From Qipengyuania psychrotolerans (GTDB taxonomy: Bacteria > Pseudomonadota > Alphaproteobacteria > Sphingomonadales > Sphingomonadaceae), in the NCBI RefSeq assembly GCF_019711355.1, contig NZ_CP081297.1, positions 1,736,001 through 1,800,000 of the forward strand: a DNA stretch of 64,000 bases. Reading direction: 5' to 3'. Position numbers and translations under genes: made by a program. The notes beneath the pieces were generated by a model that saw nothing but the letters and a program-made list of their open reading frames with translations, made no database searches and was not told the origin of the DNA. Each line of letters opens with the position of its first letter. Within the stretch, counting starts at the first letter, position 1. This document shows positions 25,972-35,302 of this stretch, one piece after another.

Positions 25972-27456
25972 ATGCAAACCGGCACCCTGATTTCGCTCGC
26001 CCTTTACTTCGTCCTGATGATCGCCATCGGCCTGTGGGCCTGGCGGCGATCGACCGACACATCCGAAGGCTATTTGCTCGCGGGGCGTAACCTGTCGCCT
26101 TCGGTCGCGGCGCTCTCCGCGGGGGCCAGCGACATGAGCGGCTGGCTGCTGCTCGGTCTCCCCGGCGCACTGTATGCTACCGGCCTGGTGGAGGCTTGGA
26201 TCGGCATCGGCTTGTTCGTCGGCGCGCTGTTCAACTGGATCATCGTGGCCCCGCGCCTGCGCAGGCAGACGGAGGAGCTCGGCAATGCACTGACCATCCC
26301 GGAATTCCTGGCCAATCGCTTTCCCGACAAGGCAGTGGCCCTGCGGGTCATTTCCGCCCTTATCGTGGTCGTGTTTTTCGCGGTATATACAGCCGCTGGC
26401 CTCGTGGGCGGCGGCAAGCTGTTCGAAACCAGCTTTGCAGGCATCCTGCCCGATGCTGGAATGAGCGACTACATGCTCGGCATCTGGATCACTGCATTGG
26501 TCGTTCTGGCCTATACGATGGTCGGCGGTTTCCTTGCCGTAAGCCTGACAGATTTCGTGCAAGGCCTGATCATGGTCACAGCGCTGGTAATCATGCCGTT
26601 GGTGGTCATGTTCGGCGAAGGCGGCAGCGCTGGTGGATCTTTGACCGAAGTGGATGTCCCTGGCTTCCTGAGCCTGACGCAAGGCCTGACCCTCCTCGGG
26701 TTCATCAGCGCCGTAACCTGGGGGCTGGGTTATTTTGGCCAGCCACATATTATCGTGCGATTCATGGCGATCGACACGGTCGAGAAAGTGCGCCCCGCTC
26801 GCAATATCGGCATGACATGGATGGGCGTGGCACTCCTCGGTTCCATCGGGATCGGTATTGCCGGACGGGCATTTACCGAACGCAACGGGATTGTGGTCGA
26901 CGATCCCGAAACGATCTTCATCGTGCTGGCGAACCTGCTGTTCCACCCGATCATCACCGGCTTCCTGCTTGCGGCGTTGCTAGCTGCAATCATGTCCACG
27001 ATCAGCTCGCAGCTGCTCGTCGCTTCCTCCTCGCTGACGGAGGATTTCTACAAGCTCTTCCTCCGCAAGGAGGCCGGCGAACGCGAAAGCGTGAACGTGG
27101 GCCGCATCTGTGTGGCATTGGTCGCGCTGGCCGCCATCTGGATCGCCAGCGATCCGGACAGCCAGGTCCTCGGCCTTGTTTCTAACGCCTGGGCGGGTTT
27201 CGGCGCCGCGTTCGGCCCACTCATCATCCTGTCCCTGACGTGGGACCGCATGACCGGCGCAGGCGCAGTCGCAGGACTGGTAACCGGTGCAGCTGTAGTG
27301 ATGGCGTGGATCGCGATCGGCTGGAACTCTGCCCTGCCCGGCGTCGATGGCGGGCTGTACGAAATCGTACCCGGCTTCATCGCCGCATGGGCAGCAATTT
27401 GGCTGGTGAGCAAGGCGACCCAGCCGCGAGCGTGGTCTTCCCCGTCAGAGGCCTGA
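25972..27456 (+). CDS. putP: Sodium/solute symporter, PutP-like (proline)
   Basis: This 494-residue SSS-family transporter has about 13 hydrophobic segments. It carries the family signature region around GGFLAVSLTDFVQGLIM and the N-terminal YLLAGRNLSPSVAALSAGASDMSGW block, which in PutP holds the Na+-binding aspartate. The start at ATG 25972 (MQTGTLISLALYF) is chosen because the upstream 49 codons are not membrane-like. Proline is the likely substrate by similarity. No proline dehydrogenase gene is adjacent. Confidence 0.9.
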   Translation: MQTGTLISLALYFVLMIAIGLWAWRRSTDTSEGYLLAGRNLSPSVAALSAGASDMSGWLLLGLPGALYATGLVEAWIGIGLFVGALFNWIIVAPRLRRQTEELGNALTIPEFLANRFPDKAVALRVISALIVVVFFAVYTAAGLVGGGKLFETSFAGILPDAGMSDYMLGIWITALVVLAYTMVGGFLAVSLTDFVQGLIMVTALVIMPLVVMFGEGGSAGGSLTEVDVPGFLSLTQGLTLLGFISAVTWGLGYFGQPHIIVRFMAIDTVEKVRPARNIGMTWMGVALLGSIGIGIAGRAFTERNGIVVDDPETIFIVLANLLFHPIITGFLLAALLAAIMSTISSQLLVASSSLTEDFYKLFLRKEAGERESVNVGRICVALVALAAIWIASDPDSQVLGLVSNAWAGFGAAFGPLIILSLTWDRMTGAGAVAGLVTGAAVVMAWIAIGWNSALPGVDGGLYEIVPGFIAAWAAIWLVSKATQPRAWSSPSEA

Positions 27457-27545
27457 TCGCGCGCTGTGAACTGCAAGTAACTCTCCTGCTGCTTGCCTAG
27501 AGTGCGGCAAGACTGCACACAGGCTCAAAGCTTGAGGAGAGATAC

Positions 27546-29336
27546 ATGCGGATTGCACTTGCGGGCGTTGCAGCACTGGCACTGGCGGTTACGCCGTCGA
27601 GCGCACAAGAGCACAAGGAGATGCCCCCTGTAGCCGAGCAGATCGGCCCGGGCGGCAGGCCTGTAGGTGCCGACTGGTCGCGCAGTCCGGTGATCGCGCA
27701 GCACGGTATGGCTGCCACTGCGCATCCGCTGGCGACACAGGTAGCGCTCGATATCCTCAAGGCCGGCGGCAGCGCTGTGGACGCGGCAATCGCGGCCAAC
27801 GCTGCACTTGGCCTGATGGAGCCAACCGGCAATGGCATCGGCGGGGACCTGTTCGCCATCGTCTATGACCCGGCAACCGGCAAGCTGCACGGCATCAACG
27901 GCTCCGGCCGTTCGCCCAAGGGGCAAACGCTCGAGCAATTGCTGGCAAAGCTGGACGGTGCAGATGCCCTGCCTCCGGTTGGCCCCCTGCCCGTCACCAT
28001 TCCGGGAACGGTCGACGCGTGGTTCGCGATGCATGGACGCTTTGGCAAACTGCCCATGAGCGACGTCCTGGCGCCGACAGTATCATATGCCCGTGAAGGC
28101 CACCCGATTGCGCCTGTGATCGCCATGTATCTCGAGCGCAGCCTGCGCTCCTACACCGCAAGACAGGAAGCCTATCCGTTCGAATTTGGCAACGCGCGCA
28201 AGGTGTGGTTCGCAGATGGTACCGCCCCCAAGGCTGGCGACATGTTCCGCAATCCTGACCTCGCCAACACGCTGGAGACTATCGGGCGCGAGGGGCGCGA
28301 TGCCTTCTACGAAGGCCCGCTTGCAGCGATCATGGTGGATTACCTCCAGGAACAGGGCAGCGCCTTCAGCCTTGCCGATTTCGCCGATCATTCCAGTGAA
28401 TGGGTCGATCCGGCATGCACTCTCTACAAAGAGGGTTACGAGCTGTGCGAACTCCCGCCGAACAGCCAGGGTTTCGCTGCGCTGCAGATGGTCAACATTC
28501 TGAAGAATGTAGACCTGTCACAGTGGGAGCGCGGCAGCCCCGAGGTGATCCACTACATCACCGAGGCCAAGCGGTTGGCCTATGGCGATGTGGCGCGCTT
28601 CTATGCGGATCCGGAGTTCGCGGCCTTCCCCGAAGAATTGTTGAGCGAAGAATATGGCCGCGAACGTTTTGCGTTGATCGACCCCGCACGCGCCACTCCC
28701 GAGTTCGGACCGGGAGAGCCCAAACTCGAAGGAGAAGGTGACACCACCTATCTGACGGTCGTCGATGGAAACGGCATGATGGTCAGTCTGATCCAGTCGA
28801 ACTACCGCGGTATGGGAGGCGGGTTGGTGCCCCCCGGCCTTGGCTTCATGTTCCAGGATCGCGGCGAATTGTTCAGCCTCGATCCAGCGCATCCAAACGC
28901 ATACGAACCGGGCAAACGCCCCTTCCACACGATCATTCCGGCGTTCGTGAAAAAAGACGGCGCGCCGTATATGACGCTCGGCCTGATGGGCGGCGGAATG
29001 CAGCCGCAAGGGCATGTGCAAGTGCTGGTCAACATCGTGGACTACGGCATGAACCTGCAGGAAGCTGGCGACGCGGCGCGCATCAACCACGATGGCGGCC
29101 GCCAGCCGACTGAAGCATTGGCCGGACCTTCGGCAGATCCGCTTGGCACCCTCTACGTCGAACCGGGTATTCCGGGCGCGACTGTCGAGGCGCTCAAGGC
29201 AATGGGCCACAAGGTCGAGATCGTCAGCAACGGCATAATGTTCGGCGGTTACCAGGCCATCGCCCGCGATCCGGACACCGGCGTGCTGACCGGCGCGACT
29301 GAAATGCGCAAGGATGGTCAGGCAAGCGGGTATTAA
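27546..29336 (+). CDS. ggt: Gamma-glutamyltransferase
   Basis: This 596-residue periplasmic Ntn-hydrolase begins with a signal peptide (ALAGVAALALAVTPSSAQ). It shows the large-subunit block GGSAVDAAIAANAALGLMEPTGNGIGGD. The autocatalytic cleavage site lies before the nucleophile threonine in GDTTYLTVVD, followed by GLMGGGMQPQGHVQVL. It cleaves gamma-glutamyl bonds such as in glutathione. The AGGAG at 27533 sets the start. Twelve bases separate it from the VOC gene. Confidence 0.95.
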   Translation: MRIALAGVAALALAVTPSSAQEHKEMPPVAEQIGPGGRPVGADWSRSPVIAQHGMAATAHPLATQVALDILKAGGSAVDAAIAANAALGLMEPTGNGIGGDLFAIVYDPATGKLHGINGSGRSPKGQTLEQLLAKLDGADALPPVGPLPVTIPGTVDAWFAMHGRFGKLPMSDVLAPTVSYAREGHPIAPVIAMYLERSLRSYTARQEAYPFEFGNARKVWFADGTAPKAGDMFRNPDLANTLETIGREGRDAFYEGPLAAIMVDYLQEQGSAFSLADFADHSSEWVDPACTLYKEGYELCELPPNSQGFAALQMVNILKNVDLSQWERGSPEVIHYITEAKRLAYGDVARFYADPEFAAFPEELLSEEYGRERFALIDPARATPEFGPGEPKLEGEGDTTYLTVVDGNGMMVSLIQSNYRGMGGGLVPPGLGFMFQDRGELFSLDPAHPNAYEPGKRPFHTIIPAFVKKDGAPYMTLGLMGGGMQPQGHVQVLVNIVDYGMNLQEAGDAARINHDGGRQPTEALAGPSADPLGTLYVEPGIPGATVEALKAMGHKVEIVSNGIMFGGYQAIARDPDTGVLTGATEMRKDGQASGY

Positions 29337-29347
29337 GGGGAGAGCAC

Positions 29348-29719
29348 ATGGCCAAAATTACCGGATTGGGCGGCGTTTTCTATGTGGTGAAGGACCCCGC
29401 GGCGACGCGTGCATGGTACCGCGACACGCTTGGCATAGACGGCGAATATGGTCCCCAACTCAACTGGAGCGAAGAGACAGGCGACCGGCCCTATTCGCTG
29501 ATCAGTCATTTCAAGGACGATGCCTATCTCAAGCCCGGCTCTGCGCAGTTCATGATCAACCTGCGGGTCGATGATCTGGACAGCTTTGTCGCTGACCTGA
29601 AGGCCAGGGGTGTCGATGTGCTTGACCAAGTTGACGAAGGCTATGGTAAATTTGCCTGGCTGCTTGACCCGGACGGGGTGAAGATCGAGCTTTGGCAACA
29701 ACTCGCCGCTCCTGAATAG
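29348..29719 (+). CDS. VOC superfamily (glyoxalase/dioxygenase-like) protein
   Basis: This 123-residue single-module protein contains two beta-alpha-beta-beta-beta units: GGVFYVVKDPAATRAWYRDTLGI and FMINLRVDDLDSF...GKFAWLLDPDGVKIELWQ. The terminal E.W element supplies a metal ligand in the family. The substrate is unknown; relatives include glyoxalase I and antibiotic-binding proteins. GGGGAG precedes the ATG. Immediate proximity to the glutathione-cleaving ggt gene is suggestive but not proof of a link. Confidence 0.85.
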   Translation: MAKITGLGGVFYVVKDPAATRAWYRDTLGIDGEYGPQLNWSEETGDRPYSLISHFKDDAYLKPGSAQFMINLRVDDLDSFVADLKARGVDVLDQVDEGYGKFAWLLDPDGVKIELWQQLAAPE

Positions 29720-29764
29720 CACAAAGCTTGTCTGCGAGTCCGGCGCAGGTTAGTTTGCCTCAAG

Positions 29765-30433
29765 ATGAGGATCGCAGCCCTTCTAGCACTCGCAACAGCC
29801 ATCACGCTGGGTGGATGCAACGCGCTTCCTCCCAGCCAGGATACTTCGTCAGCGCCTGTACAAAGCAGTCCAGGCAAAGCTGTCGTCCTAAATTCCGAAG
29901 CGCGGCAATGTCTGGCTCAACTTGGAGATGCGGGGGCCAGATTCTATCCGAAACCGGATAAACTCAATGCCGGTGGGTGTTCTATCTCCAACACTGTTCG
30001 ACTTGATGCTTTGGGCGGTGACCAGAGACAGTTCGAGGTCACGAACCTGCCGACTGTGGGGTGCCCCGTCGCCAACAGCTTTGCCGATTGGGCTCGGTTT
30101 GGCGTCGACCGCGCAGCGCGGCAGATCCTCGGCAGCGGGCTTCAGCGGATCGAGACGATGGGCAGTTACGCCTGCCGCAATGTCGCAGGCACTGGCCGCT
30201 TATCGGCACATTCACGCGCACAGGCGGTCGACGTATCGGGCTTTGTCCTTGCCGACGGCAGGCGGATCACCGTGAAGGATGGCTGGAATGCGTCGCGCCA
30301 GGAGCGCGAGTTTCTGCAAACGATCCACCGCAGCGCCTGCAAGCGTTTCGGCACCGTTCTGGGCCCCGAATACAATGCGGCCCACCGGGACCACCTTCAC
30401 CTTGAACTTGGCAGCGGTTCTTTCTGCCGCTGA
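29765..30433 (+). CDS. Extensin-like C-terminal domain lipoprotein
   Basis: This 222-residue protein has a lipobox (TLGGC, Cys about 18) and a C-terminal extensin-like domain with conserved cysteines (GCPVANSFADWAR, YACRNV, HRSACKRF) and the motifs SAHSRAQAVDVSGF and HRDHLHLELG. The SAHS..A.D and HxH pattern resembles zinc-dependent LAS peptidases such as VanY and MepA. A peptidoglycan-related role is therefore plausible but inferred. Monocistronic, convergent with the regulator gene. Confidence 0.88.
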   Translation: MRIAALLALATAITLGGCNALPPSQDTSSAPVQSSPGKAVVLNSEARQCLAQLGDAGARFYPKPDKLNAGGCSISNTVRLDALGGDQRQFEVTNLPTVGCPVANSFADWARFGVDRAARQILGSGLQRIETMGSYACRNVAGTGRLSAHSRAQAVDVSGFVLADGRRITVKDGWNASRQEREFLQTIHRSACKRFGTVLGPEYNAAHRDHLHLELGSGSFCR

Positions 30434-30476
30434 CCGGCCTGTGGTGCGACCCGCAGGCTCGAATTGTGCGTAGCCA

Positions 30477-31103
30477 TCAGGCCACAGCGATTTGACCTCC
30501 ATCCAGATGCGCTTCGATACGCACGCGAACCGCCTCCGCGGCGTGATGCGCGCCCAGCTTGTTCATCATATTGGCGCGGTGAATTTCTACGGTTCGCGGG
30601 CTGATTGCCAGTTCCCGCGCGATCATCTTGTTGCTCCGGCCTTCCGAAAGCCATTCGAGCACTTCCCGCTCACGCGGCGACAGTGATGCAATGCGGCTGC
30701 GGGCCTCGATTATCTTGCGCCGCGCTGCGCCGTAAGCTTCCGCTTCCTCCGATATACGTGCGATCGTTTCGCGGAAGCGCCCCAGATCCAGCGGCAGGCG
30801 CAGATAGTCGAGCGCGCCGCACTTGATTGCCGAAACGACCCGTCCCGGCAGCGGATCCATCGAAGTCGCCACCACCGGCAGCCAAATCCCGGCGAGCGAA
30901 AGTTGGCGCAGGACTTTCGCAGCAGATCCCTGCCCCTCATCGTCCCGGGCCAGAATCATGCCTTGCTTCGGCTTGGTGGCGATCAGTTCGAGCGGGTCGG
31001 AATAAACCTCGCAGTGATGGCCCATCTCGAAACCGAGATGCGCCTGCTGCGCCCTGGCCCGTACAGAGCCGTCAACGATGTGAAGTGTTTGCCGCGTTTC
31101 CAT
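30477..31103 (-). CDS. LuxR/FixJ-type response regulator with a degenerate receiver
   Basis: This 208-residue protein has an N-terminal receiver-like domain (1-120) and a C-terminal LuxR helix-turn-helix (LSPREREVLEWLSEGRSNKMIARELAISPRTVEIHRANMM). The receiver has lost key residues. The phospho-acceptor Asp of beta-3 is replaced in GMILARDDEG, the acidic pair after beta-1 is reduced to VDGS, and the conserved Lys is absent from YLRLPLD. It probably works without His-Asp phosphorylation. A perfect palindrome directly upstream (31119-31147) suggests autoregulation. No histidine kinase is nearby. Confidence 0.85.
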   Translation of the reverse strand: METRQTLHIVDGSVRARAQQAHLGFEMGHHCEVYSDPLELIATKPKQGMILARDDEGQGSAAKVLRQLSLAGIWLPVVATSMDPLPGRVVSAIKCGALDYLRLPLDLGRFRETIARISEEAEAYGAARRKIIEARSRIASLSPREREVLEWLSEGRSNKMIARELAISPRTVEIHRANMMNKLGAHHAAEAVRVRIEAHLDGGQIAVA

Positions 31104-31118
31104 TCCGCAAAGCTGCCA

Positions 31119-31147
31119 TCATACGGAACAATGCGCATTCCGTATGA
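31119..31147. promoter_or_regulatory. Palindromic operator upstream of the LuxR-type regulator
   Basis: TCATACGGAA and TTCCGTATGA are perfect 10-base arms separated by 9 bases, ending 15 bases before the regulator start. A further TACGGAT lies at 31149. This symmetry fits a dimeric HTH protein. Confidence 0.65.
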
Positions 31148-31270
31148 CTACGGATATGGGTCTAAATAATTGGTCCTACATCAAAAATCCGCAGGACTTG
31201 GCGCTTAAACAATGATCCATATTGGACCTATCTTCTACTTAGAAGACGGGCTTTTCTCGAACGCAAACGC

Positions 31271-32020
31271 TTACTGTCCGTCTTGCTTGAATGAGTAATC
31301 GGGTAGCGAGTGAAATGCGTGCTTGAGTGCATCGCCCCAGCTCGACGATATCGAACGAAAATAGGGATCATCGGCAGACATTCGGTGCTGGTGACTGACT
31401 TCGAAGCTGTCGCGTTCGATGACCTGCAGGTCGAGCGGTAGACCAACTGACAAATTGGCCTTCAAAGTCGAATCGAAGCTGACCGTCAGAAGCTTCACGC
31501 CATCTTCGAGGCTCATTTGGCGGTCATATCCGCGAATGATGATCGGACGGCCGTATTTCGTTTCGCCGATCTGGAAGAAAGGCGTGTCGAGGCTTGCCTC
31601 GATGAAATTCCCCTCGGGATAGAGCATGAACAGCCGCGGCTCCATGCCGTTGATCTGCCCTGCGATGATTATGGAGGCGGTAAACTTGCCGCGCCCACGA
31701 TCACCGTTCGCATTTTGCCGCTTGGCAATAATGTCGCGCAGTAGCTTGCCAATTTCGGTCGCCACCTGGAACATCGTCGGAGATTGCAGGATCGCATTCT
31801 CGCGTTCGCCCGGCTCCTTCATGCGTTCTTCCAGCTGGCTGACCACAGCCTGCGTCGTGGCGAGATTGCCCGCTGTCATCACGGTGATGATACGTTCACC
31901 AGACACCTGCCAAGTGAACATTTTCCGGAAGACAGAGATATTGTCGACGCCCGAATTCGTGCGCGTGTCGCTCATGAGGACGAGGCCCTTTTCGAGCACC
32001 ATTCCAACGCAATAAGTCAT
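31271..32020 (-). CDS. Anbu, proteasome-related Ntn hydrolase
   Basis: Anbu is an ancestral beta-type proteasome-like protein that forms open helical or ring assemblies. The 249-residue product starts MTYCVGMVLEKGLVLMSDTRTN: Thr2 is the expected N-terminal nucleophile, with the catalytic Asp in SDTRTN and Lys in FRKMF. No ATPase partner is encoded nearby. It is last in a coupled cluster with transglutaminase-like, alpha-E and ATP-grasp genes (31271-35225), the conserved Anbu neighbourhood. That cluster is thought to make or break amide bonds; the substrate is unknown. Confidence 0.93.
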   Translation of the reverse strand: MTYCVGMVLEKGLVLMSDTRTNSGVDNISVFRKMFTWQVSGERIITVMTAGNLATTQAVVSQLEERMKEPGERENAILQSPTMFQVATEIGKLLRDIIAKRQNANGDRGRGKFTASIIIAGQINGMEPRLFMLYPEGNFIEASLDTPFFQIGETKYGRPIIIRGYDRQMSLEDGVKLLTVSFDSTLKANLSVGLPLDLQVIERDSFEVSHQHRMSADDPYFRSISSSWGDALKHAFHSLPDYSFKQDGQ

Positions 32021-32038
32021 TTGAAATCCAACTGTTGA

Positions 32039-32854
32039 TTATTGTTGTACTTGTTGCTGCTCGACAGAAACGTCGACTTCCAGCACCTGTTTCGAATTGC
32101 CGAAACTTATCCCAGTAACGGGCGCGGCATCACGGTAATCGCGGCCGGTCGCCACACGTACATAGCGGGCATCTGGACTGATACCGTTCGAAATATCAAA
32201 CCCGACCCAGCCCAGTCCTTCGACGAACGCTTCTGCCCATGCATGCGTCGCTTCCTGATCGATCCTGTCATTCATCATCAGATAACCCGAGACATACCGC
32301 GCTGGGATGTCCATCGATCGCGCTGCACCGATAAAGATGTGTGAATGGTCCTGACAAACACCCGCCTTGGCAGCAAAGCTTTCTTCGGCGGTCGTCTGAG
32401 ACTGCGTTGAACCTACGACATAGTCCACTTGATCCAGCGTCTTGCGCGAAAGTTCGTGCAGCAAGTCGAGGCCCTGCGCATCAGATTTCTTCAGGTCCGT
32501 AATAAACTTACGCATACCGGGTCCGGGACGTGTCATCTTGGTTTGAGTCAGGAAACTCCACAACGGCAAATGCCCCGCATGACGGCCAATCACGCCGGCC
32601 TGATCCGACGTGTCGACTTGGCCATGACATGCCACCGTAACCTCGGTCGCGCCCTGCTCCACTGCTACCAGTGTCGTGGTGTTGTGATGCTGGTCTTCAT
32701 ACTGCAGCTCTTCCAGAGCATTGTCGTATTCCATCGACCAATTGAGGATTTCTTGGCCCTGCGTTTGCTTGGGCACCAGGCGCAAGCGCTGGAGCGCGTG
32801 CACCACAGGCCGGTCGAAACGATAGCGGGTCGTATGGCGGATAGAAAGGCGCAT
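32039..32854 (-). CDS. Transglutaminase-like cysteine peptidase of the Anbu cluster
   Basis: This 271-residue protein has the N-terminal bacterial transglutaminase-associated domain (MRLSIRHTTRYRFDRPV) and a transglutaminase core with the triad Cys in AGVCQDHSH, His in ATHAWAEAF and Asp in GFDISNG. The start at 32854 overlaps the alpha-E stop (ATGA) and matches the family N-terminus; the longer reading is not supported. It probably hydrolyses or forms amide bonds in the Anbu pathway. Confidence 0.93.
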   Translation of the reverse strand: MRLSIRHTTRYRFDRPVVHALQRLRLVPKQTQGQEILNWSMEYDNALEELQYEDQHHNTTTLVAVEQGATEVTVACHGQVDTSDQAGVIGRHAGHLPLWSFLTQTKMTRPGPGMRKFITDLKKSDAQGLDLLHELSRKTLDQVDYVVGSTQSQTTAEESFAAKAGVCQDHSHIFIGAARSMDIPARYVSGYLMMNDRIDQEATHAWAEAFVEGLGWVGFDISNGISPDARYVRVATGRDYRDAAPVTGISFGNSKQVLEVDVSVEQQQVQQ

Positions 32855-33801
32855 CAGGCAAGGAACCGGTAATCGTTGGAAATAGCTTCGGCGATGGCCG
32901 CGTTCGACCTTGTAAATTGTGTGAGAAATTCGTGCAGACCCTGCTCGAAAATATCCTCTATCGTGAGATCGGTCAGGCGCTGATCCGCTTCGCGCATTAA
33001 TTCGTTGCACTCGCCTTCGTTGCCGTGAAGCCGGGCCAGCGCAGCAAGATCTTCACGCAATGCCGAATGGCAAAACGCCAAGCTGCGCGGGAAGCGGTCA
33101 TCGAGGACAAGGAACTGGCAAATACCGCGCGCATCAATTTTGCCTGCGTGCAGCCAGCGATACGCACGGTCGCCCGAAACTGACCGCAAGACCTGATCCC
33201 ACTGACCCATGTCGAGGCTTGAACCGACGTAACTAAGCGATGGGAGCAGGAGATAGTACTTGATGTCGAGAATGCGCGCGATGCTGTCTGCTCGTTCCAC
33301 AAACATTCCGGCGCGGGCGAAATGATAGCCTTCGTTGCGCAGCATCGACCCGGCCATGGCCCCTTGCGCGAGTGAACTCGCCCGGCGGATCGTTTTGACG
33401 ATATCGAGGACATCGTTTTCGCCAACCGGCTTTGCCAACTGCTTTTCGATGACCAGCCAATTCTCGTTGATCGCCTCCCACAATTCGCTGCTGATCGCAT
33501 TGCGGGCCAGACGCGCATTCTGGCGTACCTGATAAAATAGCGAATAGACCGACATCTGATTGCCGCGGTCCCGCAGCATGAAATTCCAAACCTGGTGGCC
33601 GGTATAAGTGCCGTGTTTTGCCTCGTAGGCTGATCGCTGGCCGGCAGTCGAAATGACAGAGCGCCATTCTTCTTCCGCCGTTACCAGATCACGAGTCAGC
33701 GCCATGCGCAGCCCCGCATCGAGCAGACGAGCCATGTTCTCGGCCCGCTCGAGATAACGGAACATCCAGAAGAGGCCGTTTGCAGTTCTGCCCAGCATCA
33801 T
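32854..33801 (-). CDS. Alpha-E domain protein (DUF403) of the Anbu cluster
   Basis: This 315-residue all-helical protein begins MMLGRTANGLFWMFRYLERAENMARLL, the alpha-E signature. It is always encoded with a circularly permuted ATP-grasp protein and is thought to be its partner. The first ATG (33801) overlaps the ATP-grasp stop as ATGA; the second ATG (33798) is an alternative. Its stop overlaps the transglutaminase start, so all members are translationally linked. Confidence 0.93.
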   Translation of the reverse strand: MMLGRTANGLFWMFRYLERAENMARLLDAGLRMALTRDLVTAEEEWRSVISTAGQRSAYEAKHGTYTGHQVWNFMLRDRGNQMSVYSLFYQVRQNARLARNAISSELWEAINENWLVIEKQLAKPVGENDVLDIVKTIRRASSLAQGAMAGSMLRNEGYHFARAGMFVERADSIARILDIKYYLLLPSLSYVGSSLDMGQWDQVLRSVSGDRAYRWLHAGKIDARGICQFLVLDDRFPRSLAFCHSALREDLAALARLHGNEGECNELMREADQRLTDLTIEDIFEQGLHEFLTQFTRSNAAIAEAISNDYRFLA

Positions 33802-35225
33802 TCCTTGAGCACCCATGTATCCTTGGTCCCGCCGCCCTGGCTTGAATTCACGACCAGAGATCCTTCTTCCAGAGCAACACGGGTCAAGCCGCCGGGTGTG
33901 ATGTCGATTTCGTTCGGAGACACCAGCACATACGGCCGCAAGTCTACGTGGCGCGGGGCGAGTCCCTTCTTGGTGTAAATCGGACACGTTGAGAGCGAGA
34001 GTGTGGGCTGCGCGATATAATTGGACGGATTGTCGACCAATTTCGCGCGGAATGCTTCGATTTCCTTCTTGCTTGAAGCAGGACCAACAAGCATTCCATA
34101 GCCGCCTGAGCCATGAACTTCCTTCACGACCAGTTCCGCAAGGTTGTCGAGCACATACTTCAGACTGTCTTCGTCCGCGCAGCGCCATGTTTCCACGTTC
34201 GGCAGCAGAGGTTTTTCGCCCGTATAAAACTCGACGATTTCCGGCATGAAGGAGTAAATCGCCTTGTCATCGCAAACGCCCGTTCCCGGTGCGTTGGCGA
34301 TGGTCACACCGCCTGACCGGTAGACATCCATGATGCCCGGGACGCCCAGCACGCTGTCCGGATTGAAAGTCAGCGGATCGAGAAATTCATCGTCCACACG
34401 CCGGTAGATGACATCGATCGCCTTGTAGCCATGGGTCGTTCGCATGGCGACGCGCCCGTTGACCACGCGCAAATCGCTGCCTTCCACCAGTTCCGCTCCC
34501 ATCTGATCCGCGAGAAACGCGTGTTCGAAATAGGCGGAATTGAAGATCCCCGGTGTCAGCACGGCAACCACCGGTTTGTTGCCCGCCGCTGCAGGTGCGC
34601 AGGCGGCAAGGCTTTTGGCCAGACGGCGCGGATAATCCGACACGCTTTCGACCGACGCGCGCATGAACAGTTCGGGGAACATGGACATCATGGTCTCCCG
34701 GTTTTCCAGCATGTAGCTGACACCTGACGGCGTGCGTGCATTGTCTTCGAGAACGTAAAACTCGTCCGGCCCGGTGCGGACCAGATCGATACCCACGATA
34801 TGAGTATAGACCCCGCCGGGCGGTGTGAAACCTACCATATTCGGCAGCCACGCGTCGTTATCGCGCAGCAGGCGCTGCGGCAGACGCCCCGCCCGGATTA
34901 TCTCCTGCCGGTGGTAAAGATCGTACATAAAGGCGTTGAGCGCGCGGACGCGCTGCTCGATCCCGCGGGTCACGCGCCGCCATTCCTTCGCGGTAATTAT
35001 GCGCGGCACCATGTCGAACGGAATGAGGCGTTCTTCCGCCTCGTCCTCGCCGTAGACGTTGAAGGTAATGCCGGTTTTGCGAAAATTGGATTCCGCTTCT
35101 GAATGCTTGCGCTTGAGCAGCTTTCCATCCTGCTCGTCATACCAGCTGCAATAGGATGAATAGGCGTCACGCACAGAGCCATCGGGCTCGCGCATTTCGT
35201 TGAAAAATTCGGCTTCGCCGCTCAT
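33798..35225 (-). CDS. Circularly permuted ATP-grasp protein of the Anbu cluster
   Basis: This 475-residue protein of the DUF404/DUF407 family has ATP-grasp elements in permuted order, including LEDNARTPSGVSYMLENRE, NAPGTGVCDDKAIYSF and VVKEVHGSGGYGMLVGP. Such enzymes ligate carboxylates to amines through an acyl-phosphate. It is the first gene of the Anbu cluster and presumably makes the peptide-like bond on which the rest of the cluster acts. Start ATG at 35225 (MSGEAEFF). Confidence 0.93.
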   Translation of the reverse strand: MSGEAEFFNEMREPDGSVRDAYSSYCSWYDEQDGKLLKRKHSEAESNFRKTGITFNVYGEDEAEERLIPFDMVPRIITAKEWRRVTRGIEQRVRALNAFMYDLYHRQEIIRAGRLPQRLLRDNDAWLPNMVGFTPPGGVYTHIVGIDLVRTGPDEFYVLEDNARTPSGVSYMLENRETMMSMFPELFMRASVESVSDYPRRLAKSLAACAPAAAGNKPVVAVLTPGIFNSAYFEHAFLADQMGAELVEGSDLRVVNGRVAMRTTHGYKAIDVIYRRVDDEFLDPLTFNPDSVLGVPGIMDVYRSGGVTIANAPGTGVCDDKAIYSFMPEIVEFYTGEKPLLPNVETWRCADEDSLKYVLDNLAELVVKEVHGSGGYGMLVGPASSKKEIEAFRAKLVDNPSNYIAQPTLSLSTCPIYTKKGLAPRHVDLRPYVLVSPNEIDITPGGLTRVALEEGSLVVNSSQGGGTKDTWVLKE

Positions 35226-35302
35226 GAGCCCCCGGAGTGTACAATCGGCCGCAGGACGCGGCCTATGACAAAACATAACGTCCTGCCTAAAGGACTAAAG
35301 GT

